From Methylotuvimicrobium buryatense 5G (GTDB lineage Bacteria > Pseudomonadota > Gammaproteobacteria > Methylococcales > Methylomonadaceae): a stretch of DNA of 64,000 bases. How positions within the stretch are numbered: the stretch's first letter is position 1; each line of letters starts with the position of its first letter. A program made the position numbers and the translations under genes. The stretch covers positions 526,718-590,717 of the forward strand of contig NZ_KB455575.1 of NCBI RefSeq assembly GCF_000341735.1, given 5' to 3'. The notes beneath the pieces are model-generated. The model did not search any database. It was not told where the DNA came from and worked only from the letters and a program-made list of their open reading frames with translations. This document shows, piece by piece, positions 17,374-27,191 of this stretch.

Positions 17374-18933
17374 TTAGTGCCGGAAATGGCGCATGCCGGT
17401 AAATACCATTGCGATATCGTGCTCGTCGGCCGCCGCAATGACTTCGTTGTCGCGCATCGAACCTCCGGGTTGAATCACTGCCGTGATTCCGCATTCTGCG
17501 GCTGAATCGATGCCGTCGCGAAACGGAAAGAAAGCGTCCGATGCCATCACCGAACCCGGCACGGACAAGCCTTCGTCGGCGGCTTTGATACCAGCGATTT
17601 TGGCAGAATAAACGCGGCTCATTTGTCCGGCGCCCACGCCGATTGTTTGGCCGTTTTTGCAATAGACGATCGCATTGGATTTGACGAACTTGGCTACCTT
17701 CCAAGCAAACATTAAGTCAGCGAGTTCTTGGGTGGTCGGAGCGCGGCGGCTGACAACTTTTAGTTCGGCTTGCGCCACGGTGCCATGATCGCGGTCTTGT
17801 ACCAATAATCCTCCGGTGACTTTTTTGTAATCGAAGCCGGGCTCGTTACCGCTGGTCCAGATACCCGTTTCGAGAACCCTGACATTTTGTTTCTGCGATA
17901 GAATTTCGCGGGCGGCAGCGCTAACCGTTGGGGCGATAATGACTTCGACGAATTGGCGTTCGATGATGGCTGAGGCGGTTGCTTCATCGAGTTCTCGGTT
18001 GAAAGCGATGATGCCGCCGAATGCCGAGGTCGGATCGGTCGTATGGGCTCTTTCGTAAGCCTCTAGGATAGTGTCCGCGATTGCGACGCCGCAAGGATTG
18101 GCATGTTTGACGATGACGCAGGCGGCTTGCTCTTCGAAGGACTTGACACATTCAAGCGCGGCGTCGGAGTCGGCGATATTGTTATAGGAAAGTTCTTTAC
18201 CTTGTACTTGGTTCGCGGCGGCGATGGTTCCTGCGGCCGGGTTACGCTCCCGGTAAAAGGCGGCCGATTGGTGAGGGTTTTCGCCATAACGCATGGTTTG
18301 TTTGAGTTTGAACTGCAAATTTAGGACTTCGGGAAACGTTTGTCCATTGACTTGGCCCAGGTAGGCTGAAATCGCGGTATCGTAATTTGCAGTATGCTGA
18401 AAACATTTCAAGGCTAGGCTGAAACGTGTTTCTTGGGATAAGCCCATGTTGTTTTCTCTCAATTCCGACAAGATGGCTTCGTAATCCCTTGGGTCCACGA
18501 CGACAGCGACGTCGTTATGGTTTTTGGCTGCCGCCCGAATCATTGTCGGTCCGCCGATGTCGATATTTTCGATTGCGGTTTCCAGGTCGCAATCCGGTCT
18601 GGCGATGGTTTGTTCGAACGGATAAAGATTGACCACGACCATGTCGATTGCGGCGATCCCGTTGGCGGCCATCACTTCATCGTCTATTCCTCGCCGTGCC
18701 AATATGCCGCCGTGTATCTTCGGATGAAGGGTTTTGACCCGTCCGTCCATCATTTCCGGAAAACCGGTATAGTCGGAGACTTCAATAACAGGAATGTCTT
18801 GTTCAGCCAGGGCTTTTGCCGTACCGCCGGTAGATAAAACTTCAATGCCTAATTCGTTTAGTGCTCGGCAGAATTCAACGATGCCGTATTTGTCGGAAAC
18901 GCTGACTAGTGCGCGAGTAACTTTTTTATACAT
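17374..18933 (-). CDS. purH: Bifunctional AICAR formyltransferase/IMP cyclohydrolase PurH
   Basis: PurH carries out the last two steps of IMP synthesis. The 519-residue product has the N-terminal MGS-like cyclohydrolase domain (RALVSVSDK near residue 8, [10 protein letters not shown] near residue 35) and the C-terminal formyltransferase domain with the KHANPCG motif near residue 262 and [12 protein letters not shown] near residue 465. The chosen start gives the usual [15 protein letters not shown] beginning; upstream in-frame codons are not family sequence. In many gammaproteobacteria purH is close to fis and dusB, as here. Confidence 0.96.
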   Translation of the reverse strand: MYKKVTRALVSVSDKYGIVEFCRALNELGIEVLSTGGTAKALAEQDIPVIEVSDYTGFPEMMDGRVKTLHPKIHGGILARRGIDDEVMAANGIAAIDMVVVNLYPFEQTIARPDCDLETAIENIDIGGPTMIRAAAKNHNDVAVVVDPRDYEAILSELRENNMGLSQETRFSLALKCFQHTANYDTAISAYLGQVNGQTFPEVLNLQFKLKQTMRYGENPHQSAAFYRERNPAAGTIAAANQVQGKELSYNNIADSDAALECVKSFEEQAACVIVKHANPCGVAIADTILEAYERAHTTDPTSAFGGIIAFNRELDEATASAIIERQFVEVIIAPTVSAAAREILSQKQNVRVLETGIWTSGNEPGFDYKKVTGGLLVQDRDHGTVAQAELKVVSRRAPTTQELADLMFAWKVAKFVKSNAIVYCKNGQTIGVGAGQMSRVYSAKIAGIKAADEGLSVPGSVMASDAFFPFRDGIDSAAECGITAVIQPGGSMRDNEVIAAADEHDIAMVFTGMRHFRH

Positions 18934-19152
18934 GAGTGGAGCCTCGGGTAATAGGTGTTGATCGATATCGAAAAGGGTTTCGGGTATCACTGGGCAGTCA
19001 AGCCACAACAAAAAGAAAGTTTATGAAGACCTTAGGGGGTATAGAAAAATTATTCATCGATTTTCGATCAATGTCTTTTTCTTCTTCGTGATTAAATTAT
19101 TTTAGGTAGCCCGGAAAGATAATATTCTTGAACGAGAGCGGTATTAGTAAAA

Positions 19153-19437
19153 TTAAGAAATACCGTATTGGTCCAGTTTTTTACGTAAGGTGCTACGACT
19201 TAGACCGAGTACTTTAGCAGCTTTGGTTTGGTTGTAACCGGCATGCTGTAGCGTGACTTCCAGCAGCGGTTTTTCGACTTCGCCGATGACCATTGCGTGG
19301 AGTCCTGCCGCATCATGACCGTTTAGTTGCGAAAAATAGAGCTCAATGGCTTGTTTGACCTGTGCGGACAACGGTATTGCGGTCGGTATTTTACTGTCAA
19401 TGTTAATCACCTTAGCGGATTGTTGAGTTGCTTCCAT
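19153..19437 (-). CDS. fis: DNA-binding protein Fis
   Basis: Fis bends DNA and acts as a nucleoid-associated regulator of rRNA, tRNA and recombination sites. The 94-residue product has the C-terminal Fis/NtrC-type helix-turn-helix (residues about 70-92) with the motif TKAAKVLGLSRSTLRKKL, preceded by the dimerisation helices. The start at 19437 follows the dusB stop by one base, so the two genes are co-transcribed, as in Escherichia coli and many relatives. Confidence 0.95.
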   Translation of the reverse strand: MEATQQSAKVINIDSKIPTAIPLSAQVKQAIELYFSQLNGHDAAGLHAMVIGEVEKPLLEVTLQHAGYNQTKAAKVLGLSRSTLRKKLDQYGIS

Positions 19438-19438
19438 A

Positions 19439-20422
19439 TTATGTAGCACGATGGTATGAAAAATGCCGGAATGCCGAGTCGATACGCTGAATTTGTTCGG
19501 TCGGCTGTTGAGCTCGGTTGATAGCATTGCGAATTTCAACAGGTAAGATGCCGAGCCTGTCAAGATACCAACCGATATGTTTGCGCGCTATTTTAACACC
19601 GCTTAGGTTGCCGTAGAAACTATATAATTGTTGTACATGGTTCAATAAAGTTTCGCGGGTCGAGTCGATAGTTCGCGGTTCTAAGGGCTCCCCGCTACTT
19701 AAAGAACTGATTATGTCGCTAAAAATCCAAGGGTTGCCTTGAGCGCCGCGGCCGATCATCAGCGCATCGGCCCCCGTTTTTTTCAAGACATAACGAGCCT
19801 TGTCGGCCGAGTCGATGTCTCCGTTCGCGATGACCGGGATAGCGATGTTTTTTTTGATTTGCTTGATGGTTTCGTATTCGGCGTTGCCATTGAATTTGCA
19901 GGCGCGCGTTCGGCCATGTATGGTCAGTGCGGCAATGCCGGCGTCTTCGGCTATTTTAGCGATAGTCGGTGCATTACGATTTTGTGGATCCCAGCCAGTG
20001 CGGATTTTTAATGTGACCGGAATGGAAACTGCCTCGACGACGGCTTCGAGAATGCGTTTGACTAGATCCTCATCTCTCATTAGGGCGGAACCGGCGGCAA
20101 TTGCACAGACTTTTTTGGCCGGACATCCCATGTTGATATCGATAATGTCGGCGCCTCGGTCAGCGTTAAGTTTTGCTGCGTCGGCCATTTGCCGAGGATT
20201 TGTTCCGACGATCTGCACCGAACGTAGCCCCGTTTCGCCGCTGTGGTCGGCTTTTAATAGAGTACGTTTATTGGTTTGCAATGATGGCAGGGAGCTGACC
20301 ATTTCAGATACGGTAAGTCCGGCACCGAACTGCTTGCAGAGCGTTCGGAACGGGCGGTCGGTAATTCCGGCCATGGGGGCAAGAATTAGATTGTTTTCGA
20401 GAGTATGCGGTCCTATTTGCAT
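19439..20422 (-). CDS. dusB: tRNA-dihydrouridine synthase B
   Basis: DusB is an FMN enzyme that reduces uridine 17 of tRNA to dihydrouridine. The 327-residue product begins with LAPMAGITDRPFR, has the catalytic cysteine in DINMGCPAKKVC near residue 100 and the flavin phosphate-binding loop IGRGAQGNPWIF near residue 223. It forms the classical dusB-fis operon. A single GTGAATAGTGAAAG unit lies just before its start (about 20435-20450), the reverse complement of the heptamer repeat seen at 8530 and 58153. Confidence 0.95.
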   Translation of the reverse strand: MQIGPHTLENNLILAPMAGITDRPFRTLCKQFGAGLTVSEMVSSLPSLQTNKRTLLKADHSGETGLRSVQIVGTNPRQMADAAKLNADRGADIIDINMGCPAKKVCAIAAGSALMRDEDLVKRILEAVVEAVSIPVTLKIRTGWDPQNRNAPTIAKIAEDAGIAALTIHGRTRACKFNGNAEYETIKQIKKNIAIPVIANGDIDSADKARYVLKKTGADALMIGRGAQGNPWIFSDIISSLSSGEPLEPRTIDSTRETLLNHVQQLYSFYGNLSGVKIARKHIGWYLDRLGILPVEIRNAINRAQQPTEQIQRIDSAFRHFSYHRAT

Positions 20423-21175
20423 GGTTTTAGTTAACAGTGAATAGTGAAAGCTGGCTTGGGACGCTGGGGCGTCACTACCATTAACTTAGAAAAAGCATTT
20501 TGTCCATGAAATACACGAAAATATTCAATTAGTTATGCTATCCAAGTTGCTCACCCAATAGGTGGGTCAAGGGATTTCTGTAACCGTATGATTAAGTTCG
20601 TATATTTCTTGATTTTCGTGGGCTATACCAGGGTAAACGCATTAAAACTACATATAAAATCAAATGGTTATAATACGTAGTATTTTCAGTAATTTCATAG
20701 CGGCAGCCTTTATTGCCACAAAATAAAAAACTAACAAATAAAATATTCTGCAAGCTTAGGTTGAATAGTCATAACATATTGATATGGCATTTATTTTAAT
20801 GCGTTTGCCCTGTGGGCTATACCTTTCGCACTTCAAAATTCGGCACCGGGGTGTCCGTCAAAGGACGCCGTGAATACATCCCTGTAGGCTCTATGCCAGC
20901 TCCATGCTGGCAAAGCCTTTGCCGCACACCCCGGTGCCTCCTCAGGCACTGCCGAAATTTGAAGTACGAAAGGTATAAGTTAAACCGTCACAGAATAATA
21001 ATTCTGGCATTCAGGTTTGAATGTGCTTCAAAAGCCTGTCATCCATGGCGGAATGACGTGTTTCCCTTCACTTAATGACAGTGACGTTGGGGCGTCCCAT
21101 GGTACGAGGGTATGACTTTTAATATCTTGCTAAATCACCTGCAAAACGTTTAGCTGCGAATCCATAATCCATTTA
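20423..21175. other. Gene-free AT-rich gap upstream of dusB
   Basis: No coding region is supported in these 753 bp. The part 20480-20815 is AT-rich and may hold the dusB-fis promoter. An A-type repeat occupies 20818-20977. Two related motifs bracket the gap in inverted sense: GGGACGCTGGGGCGTCAC at 20458-20475 and GTGACGTTGGGGCGTCCC at 21081-21098. Confidence 0.5.
20818..20977. repeat. A-type MITE-like repeat (160 bp)
   Basis: It runs from TATACCTTTCGCACTTCAAA to TTTGAAGTACGAAAGGTATA, nearly perfect inverted ends. It contains CACCGGGGTGTCC/ACACCCCGGTG arms, the core CGCCGTGAATACATCCCTG and the AGCTCCATGCTGGC hairpin. Length and order match the 13560 copy, but both ends here are of the same (CACTTC) kind. 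Confidence 0.85.
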
Positions 21176-21715
21176 CTACTCACTTTTCTCTTTTTCAACT
21201 TCGTCATTCCAGATGGGGTTAACGCGGTCTTCCGGATTAAGCTTATCTTCATCACTTTGATAAATATGCCAGAACGATTTATCGATGGCGCCGTCTTTGT
21301 AGTTTTCTTTTTTCTCGTGACCGAATGGGCACCACCAATTTTCAACGATTTTTACCATGTAAGTATGCCACTCGAACAGGCCGACGCTGAGCGGACAATA
21401 CCAAGTACAGTTGAATATCCAATAAAGTTTCGATTGTGAAGGACTCAGCTTGAATGTCGGGTCCATCGTAACTTGGTTTTTTAGGTTATAGCGGTGGGTC
21501 GAGCGGGCCGGCAAGAAATCGGATAAGGTTTTGAGGTCTTTGGCCCCGATCAAGCGTAAATGTAGATAGGTTAAATAAGCGCTAGCAAATACGAATGGTA
21601 ACGTCAGTATCGGTAAATAAATCAACGGTACCCCGATCGCTCTTTTCCAAACAGGAACGTTTCGGTAATTGCGTCCGATGGCAACGCGGTGAGCGCAGGA
21701 ATTGCAGGCTTTCAT
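21176..21715 (-). CDS. Conserved-looking membrane protein with N-terminal CxxC, unknown
   Basis: I do not recognise this 179-residue protein. It starts with a CNSCAHR motif (residues 4-7), has one strong membrane segment (about 28-50), then a soluble part with aromatic-rich segments containing more cysteines (NCTWYCP, WWCPFGHEKK) and an acidic C-terminus. The spaced cysteines and histidine suggest metal or redox chemistry at the membrane face; that is inference. Its start lies two bases after the stop of a small CxxC...CCxGC protein, so the two are translated together. No neighbour gives a firm function. Confidence 0.7.
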   Translation of the reverse strand: MKACNSCAHRVAIGRNYRNVPVWKRAIGVPLIYLPILTLPFVFASAYLTYLHLRLIGAKDLKTLSDFLPARSTHRYNLKNQVTMDPTFKLSPSQSKLYWIFNCTWYCPLSVGLFEWHTYMVKIVENWWCPFGHEKKENYKDGAIDKSFWHIYQSDEDKLNPEDRVNPIWNDEVEKEKSE

Positions 21716-21717
21716 GG

Positions 21718-21924
21718 TTAATAGACCTCTTTATTAGGTGGTGTGATTGGGTCGTCGGGTTGATTGGCGTCGGCGCTTTGATTTTCGTTGAGCAGTTGAT
21801 AAATACTCAAACAACCGGCACAGCAGAAGAGTAACTGTTTTGTGGGTGTGTCGAGTGTAAATCCTTTTATTTCAACCGATTGGCCGCATAATGCGCATGG
21901 CGGCTTTTTTGCTTCAGTAGACAT
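21718..21924 (-). CDS. Small metal-binding protein, CxxC and CCxGC motifs
   Basis: The 68-residue product has CALCGQSVEIKGF followed by LLFCCAGCLSIYQLL. This pattern, CxxCG then about 20 residues then CCxGC, resembles the cytoplasmic N-terminal metal-binding segment of CcoI/FixI-type copper ATPases, here as a free-standing protein. The C-terminus is a polar, proline-rich tail. It is first in a probable two-gene operon with the 179-residue membrane protein. A role in copper or other metal handling is inferred from the motif alone. Confidence 0.65.
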   Translation of the reverse strand: MSTEAKKPPCALCGQSVEIKGFTLDTPTKQLLFCCAGCLSIYQLLNENQSADANQPDDPITPPNKEVY

Positions 21925-21936
21925 GTAACGAAACGA

Positions 21937-23133
21937 TCATAAGCTTGGAGAAACGGCGCAAAAAAACGTCTTTAGATAATCCGTTTCGGGTATTGCCGGG
22001 TGTATCGGGTGATCGGGACCCTGTCCTCCAGCGGCAAAAAAAATTAAATGTCGATCTATATGGCGCGCGGAAGATCTTAGGATCTCGTGGAGCGCATCGC
22101 GTCCTAGATGGTGTGAACAGGATGCTGAAACCAGTATGCCGTTCGGAGATAATATTTGCAAGGCTAAATGATTGAGTCGCCGGTAGGCTTCGTAGCCCTG
22201 CTTAAAATCTTTTTTGCGTTTAATCAATGCGGGCGGGTCAAGGACGATAATATCGTAATGTCGGTTTTCTTGACGGGCTGTCTTCAGAAAATCGAAAACA
22301 TCGCTATGCACGAACTTCATCTTAGTTTCCACGCCGTTTAATTGCGCATTGTTCGATGCGAGTTTCAGTGCATTTTCGGAGGCATCGACGCAAGTGACTT
22401 CGGAGGCTCCGGATACGGCGGCAGGAATACTCCAGGCCCCGGTATAGCAGAACAGATCCAATACGCTTCGTTCTTTACATAGTTGCATAAGACGATTGCG
22501 GCTGTCGCGATGGTCGTAAAACCAGCCGGTTTTTTGGCCTTCTTGAATATCGACTCTAAATAAGCAGCCGTTTTCCTCAATGACCATTGTTTCCGGCAAA
22601 CTGCCGTAGATGATTTCGTTGTCTAAAGGCAAGCCTTCCAAAGCTCGTTGACCATTGTCGTTTTTCAATACGATGGCTTGCGGGGCAAGCAGGTCGATCA
22701 GAGCGGTCAGTAAGTCGTCTTTGTGGCGTTCAATGCCGGCGGTCGTGATTTGCACCGATAAGACATCGCCGAAACGATCCACAACCAAGCCGGGTAGGCC
22801 GTCGCTTTCTCCGAACACAAGACGATAATAAGGTTTGCCGAAGAGTTGTTCGCGCAGTTGCAATGCGGTATTGAGTCGTTTTTTAAAAAATTTGACGCTA
22901 CAGCTCAGATCGGGTTTTCTGGAGAGTAAACGCGCGCAAATCAGGGTGTGTGGATTGATATAGGCGCTTCCCAATGCTTTGTCGTCAGCCGCAAGTATAT
23001 TAACCAGTTGCCCTGGTTCAAAATCGTTGAGCACGCTTCGTTTGGTGTCGATTTCATTACTGAAAATCCATAAATGGCCTTGGCGCAAGCGTCGGTCTTC
23101 GTTTTTCTTTAAATAAATTTCAGGATGCGGCAT
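21937..23133 (-). CDS. rlmI: 23S rRNA m5C1962 methyltransferase RlmI-like
   Basis: RlmI methylates cytidine 1962 of 23S rRNA. The 398-residue product has an N-terminal PUA domain (residues 1-80, beginning PEIYLKKNEDRRLRQGHLWIFSNEI). The methyltransferase domain follows, with the SAM motif VLDLFCYTGAWSI near residue 222, DASENALK, the catalytic-type motif LDPPALIK near residue 300 and SCSHH near residue 350. It is followed closely by other minus-strand genes. RlmI and the related RlmO-like group are hard to separate without alignment. Confidence 0.85.
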   Translation of the reverse strand: MPHPEIYLKKNEDRRLRQGHLWIFSNEIDTKRSVLNDFEPGQLVNILAADDKALGSAYINPHTLICARLLSRKPDLSCSVKFFKKRLNTALQLREQLFGKPYYRLVFGESDGLPGLVVDRFGDVLSVQITTAGIERHKDDLLTALIDLLAPQAIVLKNDNGQRALEGLPLDNEIIYGSLPETMVIEENGCLFRVDIQEGQKTGWFYDHRDSRNRLMQLCKERSVLDLFCYTGAWSIPAAVSGASEVTCVDASENALKLASNNAQLNGVETKMKFVHSDVFDFLKTARQENRHYDIIVLDPPALIKRKKDFKQGYEAYRRLNHLALQILSPNGILVSASCSHHLGRDALHEILRSSARHIDRHLIFFAAGGQGPDHPIHPAIPETDYLKTFFCAVSPSL

Positions 23134-23136
23134 GAA

Positions 23137-23781
23137 TTAAATGAGTTCGAAAGTATAGCCGCCGACCGAAGTGCCGGGTGCGGCGATGGCGAGACCAATT
23201 TCGATGGTTTCGTGAGGTGCGATTTTGTCGGTGCGAAAAGTTAAGTTTTTCCGTGAAAACGCGCGTTGCGCGAACGGTTCTCCGGAAAGCTTCAATAAAG
23301 TCAGTTTAATGCCCGGATACGGCTGGGCGAATTCGGCCTGATTGTTGATGATGGCCTTAAAATAGTAATTTTGATCTGCGGTCAAGATCAGCGAGCTCGC
23401 TAAGACCGAAAAGTCGGCCAGGTTTCTGTAATCGGGTAATGAACAGCCTAAATAAGAACACGCTTCAATGAGCCAGGGTCTGAGTTTTTCGTGTTGTAAT
23501 GCTGAAGGTCCCAGGAAATAGATGATTTGTACGCATAGCAGTATGATGCCGGCGGCTACGGATAAATTCCATAAAAGCGGATTCGTCGGCTTGCGGTCTT
23601 GTACCCAAGGCAGCTGCTCTTCAGGTGGGGCTATTGCAACATTCGCCGGTGTGTCGCTAAGTCGCTGCAGTGCATCGAATTGCGTCGAGCAGTGGGGGCA
23701 GCGGATTATGCCCCGAGTTTCGCGTAATTGATCTATTGTCAACGTTTGCGGGTGGTGGCATTCGGGGCATTGTGTGAACAT
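23137..23781 (-). CDS. Zinc-ribbon membrane protein, DUF3426 family
   Basis: The 214-residue product has an N-terminal zinc-ribbon (CPECH at 5-9 and CPHCSTQF at 28-35; MJ0042 type). One membrane helix follows (about 78-100), then a C-terminal DUF3426 domain ending in a beta-rich segment (ETIEIGLAIAAPGTSVGGYTFEL). The function is unknown. In many proteobacteria the gene lies next to prmA, as here, with a three-base gap; it is followed directly by rlmI. Confidence 0.85.
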   Translation of the reverse strand: MFTQCPECHHPQTLTIDQLRETRGIIRCPHCSTQFDALQRLSDTPANVAIAPPEEQLPWVQDRKPTNPLLWNLSVAAGIILLCVQIIYFLGPSALQHEKLRPWLIEACSYLGCSLPDYRNLADFSVLASSLILTADQNYYFKAIINNQAEFAQPYPGIKLTLLKLSGEPFAQRAFSRKNLTFRTDKIAPHETIEIGLAIAAPGTSVGGYTFELI

Positions 23782-23784
23782 CGC

Positions 23785-24672
23785 TTATGTATCCTTTCGG
23801 CCGTCAAGGCGGCACCAGTCTTCTTGGATTGTCGGCGGATTGATTGAAATAAACGGCCGGTACGCTGCGCTAACGGCTTCGGCTTGTTCTTTCAAAATGC
23901 CGGATAAAACCAAGGAGCCGGCAGGAGCGAGTAATGAGGCAATTTTACCGGATAATTCAATTAGCGGTTGAGCCAATATATTTGCTATGACGACGTCGGC
24001 TGTGCAGCTGCAAGCCGCGAATTGTTCCGGTAAATAGCATCGAATTTTATCGGCAATGCCGTTTTTCATCGCATTGTCGTGTGTCGCTGTTAGTGCCTGC
24101 GGATCGATATCGATAGCATGAGCTTCACGAGCGCCGAGCAACACAGCGGCAACCGCCAGGATTCCCGATCCGCAGCCGTAGTCTATGACGGTTTTGTCGC
24201 TCAGGTCATGTTCGGCAAGCCATTCCAGGCACAATGCGGTAGTCGGATGCGTGCCGGTACCGAAGGCAAGCCCCGGATCGAGAGTCAGGCAAACCGTGCC
24301 GGGCTCTTGTTGTTCTTGTCCGGTCGGACAAACCCAAAGACGATCGGCAAACTTCATCGGGTGATAATGTTCCATCCAGGCGCGTTCCCAGGCTTGGTCT
24401 TCCAGAACCTCTGCCGACCACTCCTTGAGCGGATGCCGATTAAAAACGTCGAAGACTCGTGCTTTAATGTCTTCCGGCTGCGCATCGAGTTCGAACAACG
24501 CGATGACTTTTGTATTTGGCCAGATCTTGGTTTCGCCGGGCAGCGGTTCGTAAACCGGTTGGTCCTCTGCATCCATATACGTGACCGAAACCGCGCCCAG
24601 ATCGCTGAAATAATCCGAAAGTTCGGGCGCCGAGACTTCGTCGGTAATTACGCTTAATTGATGCCAAGACAT
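23785..24672 (-). CDS. prmA: Ribosomal protein L11 methyltransferase PrmA
   Basis: PrmA trimethylates ribosomal protein L11. The 295-residue product starts MSWHQLSV, as the family does; codons upstream of 24672 are outside the family's N-terminus. It has the substrate-recognition part, then PGLAFGTGTHPTT near residue 140 and the SAM motif VIDYGCGSGILAVAA near residue 167, followed by IDIDPQALTATHDNA and NILAQPL. It lies in the order accC-prmA-DUF3426, a common gammaproteobacterial arrangement. Confidence 0.95.
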   Translation of the reverse strand: MSWHQLSVITDEVSAPELSDYFSDLGAVSVTYMDAEDQPVYEPLPGETKIWPNTKVIALFELDAQPEDIKARVFDVFNRHPLKEWSAEVLEDQAWERAWMEHYHPMKFADRLWVCPTGQEQQEPGTVCLTLDPGLAFGTGTHPTTALCLEWLAEHDLSDKTVIDYGCGSGILAVAAVLLGAREAHAIDIDPQALTATHDNAMKNGIADKIRCYLPEQFAACSCTADVVIANILAQPLIELSGKIASLLAPAGSLVLSGILKEQAEAVSAAYRPFISINPPTIQEDWCRLDGRKDT

Positions 24673-24777
24673 AAAGCCATTGTTGTTGAGTAAAGGAGGG
24701 TATTTATTGGAAGTGCTAACGCGGATAGGATTTTGCGGTCGGGTCAACGATGGCGTAACCCGACCCGACCATGCGCG

Positions 24778-26121
24778 CTAGGTTAAGCCCAGTAGCTTTT
24801 CAAGATAATGAATATTGCGTTGTCCGGCGATGAATCCGGAGTCGGTCATAATGTCTTTTTGGAGCGGTATATTAGTTTTTATACCATCGATTACCATTTC
24901 GTTCAATGCGGTCGTCATTCTTGCAATCGCACTATTGCGGTTTTCGCCGTGCGCGATTAGCTTGCCGATCATCGAGTCGTAATAGGGCGGTACTTTGTAA
25001 CCGTTATAGATGTGCGTTTCGCATCGTATGCCGGGGCCTCCCGGCATATGGAATTGATGGATTGTGCCGGGGCAGGGCATGAAGGTTTTAGGGTCCTCGG
25101 CATTGAGTCGGCACTCGATCGCATGACCCTGAATTTTGACTTGCTCTTGAGTAATCGATAAGGGTAAGCCGTAGGCGATACGTAATTGTTCCTTAACGAT
25201 ATCGAAGCCGGTGACCATTTCGGTAACCGGATGCTCGACTTGAACCCGCGTATTCATTTCTATGAAGAAAAACTCGCCTTTTTCATACAAGAATTCGAAG
25301 GTCCCGGCGCCCAGGTAGCCGATGTCGCGGCAGGCTTTCGCGCACAATTCGCCCATGCGATTACGTTCTTCGTCGGTAATGCCGGGAGCGGGCGCTTCCT
25401 CGACGACTTTTTGGTGCCTGCGCTGCATCGAGCAATCACGCTCGCCCAGATGTATTGCATTGCCGTGCGAGTCGGCCATCACCTGGAATTCGATATGGCG
25501 GGGATCTTCCAGGAATTTTTCCATGTACACAGTATCGTTGCCGAATGCGGCAGCCGCTTCCGCTTTCGTCATGGTAATGGCATTGATCAATGCGGCTTCG
25601 GTATGTACGGTACGCATACCGCGTCCGCCACCGCCGCCGGCGGCTTTAATGATAACCGGGTAGCCGATTTCCTGAGCCATTTGCAGGTTCTGTTTGTTAT
25701 TGTCGGTTAACGGATTGCCGTTGCCCGGCACACATGGAATGCCGGCTGCTATCATTGCCTTTTTTGCGGCGATTTTGTCGCCCATTATGCGGATCGTATC
25801 TGCATTCGGACCGATAAAAACAAAGCCGCTTTGCTTCACTTTTTCCGAAAAATCGGCATTTTCGGACAGAAATCCGTATCCCGGATGAATGGCTTCGGCG
25901 TCGGTGACTTCGGCAGCGCTGATGATGGCCGGAATATTCAGATAGCTTTCGGAGGACGGTGCGGGACCAATGCAAACCGATTCGTCGGCCAGCCTGACAT
26001 GCTTTAGATCCCGGTCGGCCACGGAATGGACCGCAACGACCTTGATTCCTAATTCACGGCAAGCGCGTAGAATGCGCAACGCTATTTCGCCTCGATTGGC
26101 GATAACTATTTTATCGAACAT
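24778..26121 (-). CDS. accC: Biotin carboxylase subunit AccC
   Basis: AccC carboxylates biotin on AccB, the first half-reaction of acetyl-CoA carboxylase in fatty acid synthesis. The 447-residue product begins [17 protein letters not shown], has the ATP-grasp glycine loop [11 protein letters not shown] near residue 165, the [19 protein letters not shown]-like segment near residue 235 and the catalytic [16 protein letters not shown] near residue 290. It follows accB by 20 bp, and the aroQ-accB-accC order is typical. Confidence 0.97.
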   Translation of the reverse strand: MFDKIVIANRGEIALRILRACRELGIKVVAVHSVADRDLKHVRLADESVCIGPAPSSESYLNIPAIISAAEVTDAEAIHPGYGFLSENADFSEKVKQSGFVFIGPNADTIRIMGDKIAAKKAMIAAGIPCVPGNGNPLTDNNKQNLQMAQEIGYPVIIKAAGGGGGRGMRTVHTEAALINAITMTKAEAAAAFGNDTVYMEKFLEDPRHIEFQVMADSHGNAIHLGERDCSMQRRHQKVVEEAPAPGITDEERNRMGELCAKACRDIGYLGAGTFEFLYEKGEFFFIEMNTRVQVEHPVTEMVTGFDIVKEQLRIAYGLPLSITQEQVKIQGHAIECRLNAEDPKTFMPCPGTIHQFHMPGGPGIRCETHIYNGYKVPPYYDSMIGKLIAHGENRNSAIARMTTALNEMVIDGIKTNIPLQKDIMTDSGFIAGQRNIHYLEKLLGLT

Positions 26122-26141
26122 AATTAATTACCTTTGGTCTG

Positions 26142-26591
26142 TTATTCAATGACGAACAAAGGTTGGTCATATTCGACGGGTTGGCTGTTTTCAACCAATA
26201 TTTGCGTCACCGTACCGGTTTTATCCGCTTCGATTTGATTGAGGATTTTCATCGCTTCAATGATACAGAGCGTGTCGCCCGCTTGTACTGCTTGTCCGAT
26301 ATCGACAAATGGTTTTGCGCCGGGAGTAGCGGACCGGTAAAAAGTACCGACCATCGGCGACTTGACGATGTGACCGGATATTTTTTTCTCGGCTGGTTCT
26401 GCCGGGCTTGGTGCCGGCATCGAAGGCGAGGCGGTCGGGGCAAGCGCAAGTTGGCTCGGTGCATAGCTAACCGGCGCATTATTCGAATATCGGCTGATGC
26501 GGACGGATTCTTCCCCTTCACTGATTTCTAATTCGGCAATGTCCGATTCTTCGATGAGTTCGATCAGTTTTTTTATTTTTCTAATATCCAT
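26142..26591 (-). CDS. accB: Biotin carboxyl carrier protein AccB
   Basis: AccB carries the biotin of acetyl-CoA carboxylase. The 149-residue product has the N-terminal helix [16 protein letters not shown], a flexible alanine/proline-rich linker (about 50-72), and the C-terminal biotinyl domain with the biotin-accepting lysine in IIEAMKI near residue 114. Spacing to aroQ upstream is four bases and to accC downstream 20 bases, so all three are one operon. Confidence 0.97.
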   Translation of the reverse strand: MDIRKIKKLIELIEESDIAELEISEGEESVRISRYSNNAPVSYAPSQLALAPTASPSMPAPSPAEPAEKKISGHIVKSPMVGTFYRSATPGAKPFVDIGQAVQAGDTLCIIEAMKILNQIEADKTGTVTQILVENSQPVEYDQPLFVIE

Positions 26592-26595
26592 TGTG

Positions 26596-27042
26596 TTATG
26601 TTCTCTTGGCTAATATCTCGTGAGCGGCCGTCAAGGCCAATTCGTAACCGATGGCACCCAGTCCGCAAACAACTCCCACGGCAATATCCGAAAAATAGGA
26701 ATGTTTTCTAAAAGCTTCCCGGGCGTGTACGTTCGATAGGTGTACTTCAATAAAGGGAATCTTGGTCGCCAGCAATGCGTCGCGTATCGCTACGCTGGTA
26801 TGAGTAAAAGCCGCTGGATTGATAATGATAAAATCGACATCGTCGGAAAATGATCGATGAATCAGTTCAACGATTTGGTGTTCGGCGTTATATTGGTGAA
26901 AACGAAGCGCGTGGCCAAGAGCCGAGGCGGATTTTTCCATTGCCGTCTGTATATCGGCTAGGGTTTTGCTACCGTAATGGGTAGGTTCTCTAAGGCCCAG
27001 CAGATTCAAGTTCGGACCATTGATAACGCAAAGATTCGCCAT
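26596..27042 (-). CDS. aroQ: 3-dehydroquinate dehydratase type II
   Basis: AroQ dehydrates 3-dehydroquinate in the shikimate pathway. The 148-residue product has the N-terminal [17 protein letters not shown] with the active-site tyrosine, then [17 protein letters not shown] near residue 75, and [17 protein letters not shown] with the catalytic histidine near residue 100. It is first of the aroQ-accB-accC operon. Confidence 0.96.
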   Translation of the reverse strand: MANLCVINGPNLNLLGLREPTHYGSKTLADIQTAMEKSASALGHALRFHQYNAEHQIVELIHRSFSDDVDFIIINPAAFTHTSVAIRDALLATKIPFIEVHLSNVHAREAFRKHSYFSDIAVGVVCGLGAIGYELALTAAHEILAKRT

Positions 27043-27191
27043 GCAATTGAAGTGCTAATTTAGGTTCGGAGGCGATAATTCTCCCTAATTTAAGCGCATT
27101 TGTCCATATTTATGTCATTTAACACAAATAGGGCGTAATCACTGGATCTTTTAAGATATTTGCCCGGTTTATCGAATGATTTAATGTTTTT

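Noticed and set aside
20423-20817. A tRNA or small RNA gene in the AT-rich gap before dusB
   Set aside because: No cloverleaf or clear promoter-terminator pair could be found by eye.
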